Shown: piece by piece, positions 1 through 5,367 of the stretch
How the letters are laid out: each line of letters starts with the position of its first letter
Numbering within the stretch: the stretch's first letter is position 1
Assembly: GCA_027073875.1 (NCBI GenBank)
Contig: JALTEO010000278.1
Coordinates: forward strand, 1 to 6,989
Direction: 5' to 3'
DNA length: 6,989 nucleotides
Source of the DNA: Bacteroidales bacterium
GTDB taxonomy: Bacteria > Bacteroidota > Bacteroidia > Bacteroidales > JALTDM01
Translations under genes and position numbers: made by a program
Notes under the pieces: model-generated
Databases searched by the model: none
What the model was told of the DNA's origin: nothing
Seen by the model: only the letters and a program-made list of their open reading frames with translations

Positions 1-30
1 CTATGCACCACAAACTATTAAATTAAAAAT

Positions 31-67
31 GAACTTTTAACTTTATGACCTTTCAACTTTACGAACT
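31..67. repeat. Degenerate 16-bp tandem repeat upstream of sufD
   Basis: Two adjacent 16-base units, gaacttttaactttat (31-46) and gacctttcaactttac (47-62), agree at 13 of 16 positions, and a third copy begins with gaact at 63-67. The array ends 12 bases before the sufD start codon, so it would lie in the leader or promoter region of that gene. No -7 element (TAnnTTTG) and no Shine-Dalgarno site is visible in bases 1-79. The 3' end of an upstream gene could lie here, but all three forward frames meet stops within the first 40 bases and nothing recognisable is encoded. The array may extend left of the window. Its function is unknown, and chance resemblance in AT-rich sequence cannot be excluded. 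Confidence 0.5.
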
Positions 68-79
68 AAAAATAAACAG

Positions 80-1441
80 ATGAAAATAAAATCAGAAAAT
101 TTCGGACAAAATATCATATCGTTTTTTGAACAAAATCAGAAAATGGTGGCGGCGTTTTCAACGGATTTTATTTCCCGGAAACGACAACAAGCATTTTCAA
201 AATTTAAAGAAAATCCCATCATTCCGAATAAAAAACTGGAAGATTATCAAAATACCGATTTAACTAAAAATTTTTCGGCAGATTATTTTTACCATACTGC
301 CTTACCCGATTTGATGCTCAAAAAAGAAGATTTGTTTACTTGCGATGTGCCGGAATTAGACACTTATACTGCCTTGCTTGTTAACGGGTGGTATTTAAAC
401 CACAAAGAAGAAGGAAAATTAGTTGAATTACCGTCAGGAATTATTTACGGGAGTTTTTTGGAAGCGGCAAAAAAATATCCTGAGATTATTGAAGACTACT
501 GTAGTAAACACGAGCAGACCGAACCGTTGGCAGTCATCAATCAGCTATTTTCACAAGACGGATTTTTTGTTTTTGTGCCCGATAATGTTATTTTGGACAA
601 GCCGCTACAATTAATTAATCTGGTGTCGGCACACGAGCCGGTAATGTTATTTCCGAGGAGTTTGATAGTTGTTGGCAAAAATGCACAGGCAAAAATTGTT
701 TTATGTGAACACAGTATTTTCCCCGACCGTTTTCTGAACAATTCTTTGTTGGAAATTTTTACCGAAGATAATGCACACCTTGAGTTTGTACGGATGCAGA
801 ATGCTCATAATCAATCGATTCAACTCACAACCACTCATTTTAATCAACACGAGAACAGCACGGTGGTAAATAATACCATTACCCTGCATGGTGGTATTGT
901 CCGGAATAATATTTTCGGTAATCTCGGTGCCGAAGGTTGTAATCATGAGATGTACGGATTATTTTTGGTAGATAAAGGTCAGCATATTGACAATTTTACC
1001 AATATTGACCATGTTAGACCCCATTCGGATAGTGTGGAGTTGTTTAAAGGCATTCTTGATGATAATGCCACGGGTGTTTTTGCCGGAAGAATTTTAGTGG
1101 AGAAAGATGCTCAGCAAACAAATGCTTTTCAGTCAAATAAAAACATTTTGCTGACTGATGAGGCAAAAATGAATACCCGCCCGCAATTGGAAATTTATGC
1201 CGATGATGTAAAATGTTCGCACGGTGCTACTGTAGGGCAAATTGATGAAGAAGCCCTTTTTTACTTACGATCGCGTGGAATTTACAAGAAAGATGCTCGG
1301 CTCATGTTGGTTCATGCTTTTGCTCATGAAATTATCAGTAAGATATCAATTCCGCCGCTGCGTGAAGAATTAGATAACTTGGTGAATAAACGCTTACGGG
1401 GTGATTTGGCTCGCTGTAATAAATGTAAAATCAGATGTTAG
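80..1441 (+). CDS. sufD: Fe-S cluster assembly protein SufD
   Basis: SufD is a beta-helical scaffold subunit that pairs with SufB in the SufBC2D complex, where the SufC ATPase drives cytosolic Fe-S cluster assembly. The 453-residue product is slightly longer than E. coli SufD (about 420), which fits Bacteroidota homologues. The N-terminal part has the family pattern KKLEDYQNTDL (51-61). The conserved C-terminal core contains HVRPHSDS (311-318), MNTRPQLEIYADDVKCSHG (364-382) and HGATVGQIDEEALFYLRSRG (381-400). His381 corresponds to the conserved histidine implicated in cluster assembly at the SufB-SufD interface. The protein ends in a cysteine cluster, CNKCKIRC (446-453). There is no Shine-Dalgarno site before the ATG; the leader is A-rich (aactaaaaataaacag). 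The last 7 bases overlap the next gene, which suggests translational coupling. sufB and sufC are not visible and sufS does not follow. Identity is very secure; SufB is excluded by length and by the SufD-type HGATVG context. Confidence 0.97.
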   Translation: MKIKSENFGQNIISFFEQNQKMVAAFSTDFISRKRQQAFSKFKENPIIPNKKLEDYQNTDLTKNFSADYFYHTALPDLMLKKEDLFTCDVPELDTYTALLVNGWYLNHKEEGKLVELPSGIIYGSFLEAAKKYPEIIEDYCSKHEQTEPLAVINQLFSQDGFFVFVPDNVILDKPLQLINLVSAHEPVMLFPRSLIVVGKNAQAKIVLCEHSIFPDRFLNNSLLEIFTEDNAHLEFVRMQNAHNQSIQLTTTHFNQHENSTVVNNTITLHGGIVRNNIFGNLGAEGCNHEMYGLFLVDKGQHIDNFTNIDHVRPHSDSVELFKGILDDNATGVFAGRILVEKDAQQTNAFQSNKNILLTDEAKMNTRPQLEIYADDVKCSHGATVGQIDEEALFYLRSRGIYKKDARLMLVHAFAHEIISKISIPPLREELDNLVNKRLRGDLARCNKCKIRC

Positions 1442-1881
1442 GTCCCGAATCACCATTATCACTCAAGGTAGAAGACGGACAGGTCAAGGTACTGGACATT
1501 ATCCGTAAGAAGTATGTGGCTTTCACGCCGGAGGAATATGTGCGGCAAACGCTGATACATTTTTTGATTAACGAAAAAAACTATCCGAAAAATTTAATGT
1601 CGTTGGAACACGAATTTAAACTTCACGGACAGAAAAAACGGGCAGACATCGTGGTTTACAATAACGAAGCCAAGCCACTGATGATTGTTGAGTGCAAAGC
1701 ACCTACCGTGAAAATTACGCAAGATGCCGTTAACCAAGCAGCTAATTATAATATTTATTACAAAGTAAAATATCTTTTAGTAACCAACGGAACCGATTTT
1801 TATACATTCTCCATCGACAGAAAAACCAATCAGGTAAAATCACTGAAAGTAATTCCGGATTACGAAGATATGAAAGAATAA
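1435..1881 (+). CDS. Stand-alone HsdR N-terminal-like nuclease domain protein
   Basis: This 148-residue protein matches the pattern of the type I restriction enzyme R-subunit N-terminal domain (HSDR_N_2 type), a PD-(D/E)xK nuclease fold, but has no helicase domain. Visible nuclease residues are Glu60 in EHEFKL, Asp71 in KKRADIVVY (68-75), the ExK pair Glu86/Lys88 in MIVECKAP (83-90), and a RecB-like QxxxY motif, Gln101 to Tyr105 in QAANYN. Thr31-Arg37 (TPEEYVR) matches the N-terminal helix usual in the family. All expected catalytic positions are present, so the domain may be active, but no substrate is known to me. No hsdM or hsdS is nearby, so it is not part of a recognisable restriction system. 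Small proteins of this kind occur as chromosomal genes in Bacteroidota. The ATG overlaps the end of sufD by 7 bases and no separate promoter or ribosome-binding site is visible, so it is probably translated from the sufD message. It has a single cysteine (Cys87) and therefore no Fe-S site of its own. The stop lies 4 bases from the convergent hisS stop. Confidence 0.85.
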   Translation: MLGPESPLSLKVEDGQVKVLDIIRKKYVAFTPEEYVRQTLIHFLINEKNYPKNLMSLEHEFKLHGQKKRADIVVYNNEAKPLMIVECKAPTVKITQDAVNQAANYNIYYKVKYLLVTNGTDFYTFSIDRKTNQVKSLKVIPDYEDMKE

Positions 1882-1885
1882 TTTT

Positions 1886-3223
1886 TTATCGGAAAAATGC
1901 TGCAAATTTGGTTTGTTCAATCATTTCTTGTTCTCCGGTAATCATATTTTTTACCGATACGGTATGATTTTCCATCTCTTTATCGCCGATAATTGCAACA
2001 AACGGTATGTGTTGTTTGTTGGCGTAGTCGAATTGTTTTTTAAGTTTGGCAGCAGAGGGAAAAATTATAGATGAGATATTATTTTTCAATAGTTCTTGTT
2101 GGAGCAAAAATGCTTGCCGGCTTTCGTTTTCACCAAAATTAACAAACATTACGGGTACAGTTGTTTGTAAATTCTCGGGGAAAAGATTCAGTTGTTCCAT
2201 AACATCAAAAATGCGGTCGGCACCAAATGATACGCCTACGCCCGAAGTATTGGGCATTCCGAAGATACCTGTCAAGTCATCGTATCTGCCACCACCGCAA
2301 ATACTACCAATGGCTACATCGTTAGCTTTTACTTCAATGATAGCTCCTGTGTAATAATTTAGTCCGCGAGCAAGCGAAGTATCCAGCTCTAATTCCTGTA
2401 GTACAGGTGACTTAACAGAATTCAAAAACTCAAATAAATAACGAACCTCGACAATTCCTTTTTGTCCTGTTTCTGAGTTGATTAAAAATGTTTCGAGGAA
2501 TGCTAATCGCTCTTCAGAGTTGCCTTGTAATGTTAAAATAGGTTTTAATTTTTCGATTGCTGTGGAGGGGATTCCTTTTGCCAAAAGTTCTTCCGTTACC
2601 TTTTCTATTCCTATCTTTTCAATTTTGTCGATGGCAACAGTAATATCTGTTAGTTTATTGGCTTGTCCGATTACTTCAGCAATGCCTGCCAAAATCTTTC
2701 GGTTATTAATTTTCAGGGTAATATTGATGTTTAACTTTTTAAATATCAGGTGGATAATGTTTAGCAACTCTATCTCATTGAGCAAGGCATTACTGCCAAT
2801 TACATCAATATCGCACTGGTAAAATTCGCGATACCGTCCTTTTTGTGGGCGGTCGCCACGCCATACAGGTTGAATTTGGTATCGTTTAAACGGAAAGTTA
2901 ATTTCGTTGCGATGTTGCACTACAAAACGGGCAAAAGGCACTGTCAAATCATAACGGAGTCCTTTTTCTGTAATTTCTTTTAGTGGCTTGGTTTCTATAA
3001 CCGGTGGTAAACCCGAGTTAAGTATGCGAAACAACAGCCGGTCGCCTTCTTCGCCGTATTTTCCCATTAGTGTGGAAAGGGTCTCCATTGCCGGTGTCTC
3101 AATAGGCAAATAACCGTGCAATAAGAAAATTTCCTGTATCGTCTGAAAAATAAAGTTTCGTTTTATCATTACCAAAGGCAAAAAATCTCTTGTTCCCTTT
3201 GGTATAGATGCTTGTGATGCCAT
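1886..3223 (-). CDS. hisS: Histidyl-tRNA synthetase (HisRS)
   Basis: Class II aminoacyl-tRNA synthetase that charges tRNA-His with histidine using ATP, in the cytosol as a homodimer. The 445 residues cover the whole enzyme. The N-terminus has PKGTRDFLP (8-16). Motif 2 lies in RYQIQPVWRGDRPQKGRYRE (114-133) and continues to FYQCDIDVIG (134-143). The histidine-binding loop is LARGLNYYTG (284-293). Motif 3 comprises GGGRYDDL (310-317) and GVGVSFGADRI (328-338). The anticodon-binding domain runs from about 355 to the end. It is longer than E. coli HisRS (about 424). Features such as KYGEEGDRLLFRI (55-67) and LRYDLTVPFARF (89-100) resemble eukaryotic and archaeal HisRS more than the E. coli type; I believe this is usual in Bacteroidota. 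The ATG shares one base with the TAA stop of the ankyrin gene (TAATG), so translation is probably coupled. No separate promoter is visible in the 100 bases upstream, and no T-box or other attenuator is seen. Confidence 0.98.
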   Translation of the reverse strand: MASQASIPKGTRDFLPLVMIKRNFIFQTIQEIFLLHGYLPIETPAMETLSTLMGKYGEEGDRLLFRILNSGLPPVIETKPLKEITEKGLRYDLTVPFARFVVQHRNEINFPFKRYQIQPVWRGDRPQKGRYREFYQCDIDVIGSNALLNEIELLNIIHLIFKKLNINITLKINNRKILAGIAEVIGQANKLTDITVAIDKIEKIGIEKVTEELLAKGIPSTAIEKLKPILTLQGNSEERLAFLETFLINSETGQKGIVEVRYLFEFLNSVKSPVLQELELDTSLARGLNYYTGAIIEVKANDVAIGSICGGGRYDDLTGIFGMPNTSGVGVSFGADRIFDVMEQLNLFPENLQTTVPVMFVNFGENESRQAFLLQQELLKNNISSIIFPSAAKLKKQFDYANKQHIPFVAIIGDKEMENHTVSVKNMITGEQEMIEQTKFAAFFR

Positions 3224-3774
3224 TATAATAATTCCTTGCTTAATTTTGCTCCTTTGGAAATAAGATATTTTTTTATTTCAGGATTATTGCATATATCTAA
3301 AGGTGTTCTACCACTAATATTTTGTTGGTTGACATTTGCTCCGTTTTCTATCAAAAACTTTACTTTTTTCATATTGCTTTCTTTTACTGCCCATGCAAGA
3401 GGAGACATCCTCATCACATCCGATTTATTGACATCTGCATTTTTTGAGACGAGGTATTCTGCAATATCATATTTATCGTTTTTTAAAGCAATCTGTAAAG
3501 GTGTTTCTCCTGTGTTAACTGCATCATTAACATCTGCTCCGTGTTCTACCAAAAATTTTATAATATCCATGTGGTCAAATTTTACGGCATAAGCCAAAGC
3601 TGTCCAATGGACACGATTTTTCTGGTTAACATTTTTACCTCGGTTAACATATGATTCAACTTTCTTTAAATTTCCTTTTGCAGCGGCAGTAACAAGAGGA
3701 GATTTTGTCTTCCTTTGGCTGAATCCTACTTGTGATATTATTAAAAGAGATAAAACAAAAATGCTAACTTTCAT
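3223..3774 (-). CDS. Exported ankyrin-repeat protein
   Basis: The 183-residue product begins with a signal peptide: Lys2, a hydrophobic core (about 4-17), and a likely cleavage near GFS/Q (residues 19-20). The rest is almost entirely ankyrin repeats, about five at a spacing near 33 residues: 25-54, 55-88, 89-121, 122-154, and a shorter last one 155-179. Typical signatures are HWTALAYAV (56-64), FLVEHGADVN (74-83), ETPLQIAL (90-97), FLIENGANVN (140-149) and RTPLDI (156-161). Ankyrin repeats bind other proteins, so a periplasmic protein-binding or inhibitory role is plausible, but the partner cannot be read from the sequence. No catalytic domain is present. The stop codon overlaps the hisS start by one base. 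A promoter-like site lies in the 46-base spacer upstream, so this is probably the first gene of an ankyrin-hisS unit. A 5-codon open frame (ATG at 3779-3781, stop at 3764-3766) overlaps its start in another frame. Confidence 0.93.
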   Translation of the reverse strand: MKVSIFVLSLLIISQVGFSQRKTKSPLVTAAAKGNLKKVESYVNRGKNVNQKNRVHWTALAYAVKFDHMDIIKFLVEHGADVNDAVNTGETPLQIALKNDKYDIAEYLVSKNADVNKSDVMRMSPLAWAVKESNMKKVKFLIENGANVNQQNISGRTPLDICNNPEIKKYLISKGAKLSKELL

Positions 3775-3793
3775 TGTCCATAATTTTTTTTTA

Positions 3794-3801
3794 CAAATTT
3801 A
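3794..3801 (-). promoter_or_regulatory. Bacteroidota-type -7 promoter element for ankyrin-hisS
   Basis: On the minus strand this reads TAAATTTG, an exact match to the TAnnTTTG -7 element recognised by the primary sigma factor of Bacteroidota. It lies in the only sizeable gap of the minus-strand gene row, 20-27 bases before the ankyrin ATG. Transcription would start around 3787-3791 and give a very short, A-rich leader. An A10 tract (3803-3812) lies immediately upstream and an A9 tract (3784-3792) just downstream. No good TTTG -33 element is seen at the usual spacing; the nearest candidate is TTTA at 3817-3820, 15 bases upstream of the -7 box, which is shorter than normal. The call therefore rests on the -7 match and the location. 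Confidence 0.55.
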
Positions 3802-3820
3802 CTTTTTTTTTTAATCTAAA

Positions 3821-4666
3821 CTATTTCTTTGATAACTTTTTAAAATCTGTTGATAAGATTCCGTCGGGATGTTTAGAATCTATCATATGATAGTTGAAAT
3901 AATACAATTGTGCATCTTTGGCTCCCATTATTATAATCCAACATCTGGCTTTGCGTTTTGTGCCCTCTGGTCCTACTTTGTGGAGAAATAAAATATCATC
4001 ACCGGCTAATATTTTCGTTTCTAAATTGTCGCGGTCGGTTAAAACAACCGGATAAGGATAAATGGCTTTTATTTTTTGTTCGGTGTTAACATCCTTGCTT
4101 AATTCGTCTTTAACCAAATACAGTGTTTTGTTGTGTGATATAGGAATGTGGGAATTGTAATATTTTCTGATGTTTCCACTTTTAAGATTAGGATTTTTCT
4201 CTATTAATTTAATGTGATTTTGAAGAAACTGTAACAAAGCCGGGATTTTATAGACATAGGAGTCTTCGTCCACACCAAAATAAGATAGCGGAATAGTGGC
4301 AATCTGAGGCATATCATTTTGTGTGTGGTATTTTCCACCTAGGGAGACGCATAAAAATTCGTATTGTGCCTTGGTTTTATCTTTTTCAAAAAATACCCGG
4401 TCAATGGTTAGAAATGAATACTCGGGATTTTTCCGCATATCATCATACGCTGAAGTTTTAATAAACTTATAGGGTGTAATCTTCCAGTATTTTCCCACAG
4501 CTTCTTTTATGGCTATATTATATCCTGACATAGGGTTGTCATCTAAAACAACGCAGGTAGTAGTTTTTAGAAATTTCTGAATCAACTCGGGTTTAGGCAC
4601 AGGAATTTGTGCACTGGAGATTTGAATGCTAAAAGCAAAAACAATTAAAAGTATTACATTTTTCAT
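3821..4666 (-). CDS. Exported protein of unknown function (281 aa)
   Basis: The protein starts with a clear signal peptide: Lys2-Asn3, a hydrophobic core (about 4-16), and a likely signal peptidase I site at SSA/Q (18-20), giving a secreted or periplasmic mature protein of about 261 residues. There are no further membrane segments and no lipobox cysteine. Notable stretches are TCVVLDDNPMSGYN (37-50), followed by IAIKEAVGKYWKITPYKF (51-68), and later PLSYFGVDEDSYVYK (about 126-140). I recall similar uncharacterised Bacteroidota proteins with the pattern VLDDNP...AIKEAV..W..TPY and PLSY..VDEDSY.YK, but no function I can name. The C-terminal half is basic, with hydrophobic strands near RKARCWIIIMGAKDAQLYYF (238-257), which suggests a compact alpha/beta fold. 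No catalytic motif is recognised. It begins 20 bases after the preceding gene with no promoter or Shine-Dalgarno site visible, so it is probably cotranscribed with the two genes upstream of it. Confidence 0.85.
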   Translation of the reverse strand: MKNVILLIVFAFSIQISSAQIPVPKPELIQKFLKTTTCVVLDDNPMSGYNIAIKEAVGKYWKITPYKFIKTSAYDDMRKNPEYSFLTIDRVFFEKDKTKAQYEFLCVSLGGKYHTQNDMPQIATIPLSYFGVDEDSYVYKIPALLQFLQNHIKLIEKNPNLKSGNIRKYYNSHIPISHNKTLYLVKDELSKDVNTEQKIKAIYPYPVVLTDRDNLETKILAGDDILFLHKVGPEGTKRKARCWIIIMGAKDAQLYYFNYHMIDSKHPDGILSTDFKKLSKK

Positions 4667-4686
4667 AAGCGAAAGATTAATTAAGA

Positions 4687-5364
4687 TTATTTTGGTAACA
4701 TTAAAGGATGTTGTTCATTAAATCGTCGCAGGTAAAGGATTAATAGTTTCTTTTTCTTACCTTTTCGTAGGTTGCTGTATTCGGTAAATATCGTTTTATC
4801 AACAGAAATAATTTGCTCAAAATAATGATAATCAAACGGAAAAACTTGTCCATTAGTGAAGTCAATTAAATAGCGGCGGAGTTCTTTATTCTCTACAGCT
4901 TGATTGCTTTCGGGATAATAAAACGGGTCATTATAGCCAACCATGGAATAGTCATTAAAATAGGTTCGGGTGACTGTAACATTGGAAACGAAAAATCCGA
5001 TAGTTCCAATGGTTAGGATTCTGTTAAATTGTCCGTTGTAAAAGATGTAGCAGTAATTATTTTCTGCAAAGCCCCAAATTTCTTTTGTAGGAACTTTTTG
5101 GATAGCGGCATTATTATCAATAAACGAAAGTGTATCTTTTTTTAATGCGTTTCGCAAAAAGAAGATATCATTTTTGTCATAAGAAAGCAGGTATTCTTTT
5201 GGCAAGGGTTTGTTAGATAAAAATTGAGAGAACTGTAAATAAATACCGTCTTTAAATTTGTAGTCGGTGGTGTAAGGAATTTTTGTTTGTCCACATAAAA
5301 AAAGCGAAGTAAAGAAGAATATTGAAAAAATAATAATATTTTTTTGTATTGTCATCAGAGTCAT
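4687..5364 (-). CDS. Exported protein of unknown function (225 aa)
   Basis: An N-terminal export signal is evident: Lys8-Asn9, then a hydrophobic core (about 10-23) ending in FLCGQ (22-26). The Cys24 context (LFLC) is a poor lipobox because the residue before the cysteine is Leu, so cleavage by signal peptidase I near CG/Q is more likely than lipidation. The mature part begins with YKFKDGIYLQFSQFLSNKPL (35-54), and later has IWGFAENNYCYIFYNGQFNR (96-115) followed by ILTIGTIGFF. Both stretches resemble an uncharacterised family that I recall from Bacteroidota; no function is established to my knowledge. A hydrophobic stretch around 115-131 could be a membrane segment but reads better as beta strands. 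The C-terminus is strongly basic (RKGKKKK near 200-206). The start is ambiguous: ATG at 5362-5364 lies 3 bases after the previous stop, while ATG at 5353-5355 (Met4) has AGGA 10 bases before it. The protein would keep its signal peptide either way. It is probably cotranscribed with the phosphatase gene. Confidence 0.82.
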   Translation of the reverse strand: MTLMTIQKNIIIFSIFFFTSLFLCGQTKIPYTTDYKFKDGIYLQFSQFLSNKPLPKEYLLSYDKNDIFFLRNALKKDTLSFIDNNAAIQKVPTKEIWGFAENNYCYIFYNGQFNRILTIGTIGFFVSNVTVTRTYFNDYSMVGYNDPFYYPESNQAVENKELRRYLIDFTNGQVFPFDYHYFEQIISVDKTIFTEYSNLRKGKKKKLLILYLRRFNEQHPLMLPK

Positions 5365-5367
5365 TTC

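Noticed and set aside
423..946. Open frames of 63, 66 and 81 codons at 423-614 (+), 541-741 (-) and 701-946 (-).
   Set aside because: All lie wholly inside sufD in other frames, show no recognisable domain, and sufD is continuous and conserved there.
1881..1898. Possible bidirectional terminator, ATTTTT and AAAAAT with a 6-base loop, at the convergent junction.
   Set aside because: The stem is six A/T pairs only, too weak for an intrinsic terminator hairpin.
1996..2021. Perfect 8-bp inverted repeat caacaaac/gtttgttg with a 10-base loop.
   Set aside because: It lies inside hisS coding sequence, is not followed by a T-run in a sensible place, and its AT-rich stem is likely chance.
2046..2822. 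Plus-strand open frames of 102 and 114 codons at 2046-2354 and 2478-2822.
   Set aside because: They are antisense to hisS over its conserved regions, and their sequences are what the complement of those motifs would give; no start signals are seen.
3236..3592. Plus-strand open frame of 118 codons antisense to the ankyrin gene.
   Set aside because: The sequence repeats in step with the ankyrin repeats on the other strand, which explains the open frame; no domain or start signal.
5290..5297. Lipoprotein signal at Cys24 of the 225-aa exported protein.
   Set aside because: The residue before the cysteine is Leu, whereas lipoboxes need a small residue there; ordinary signal peptidase I cleavage fits better.
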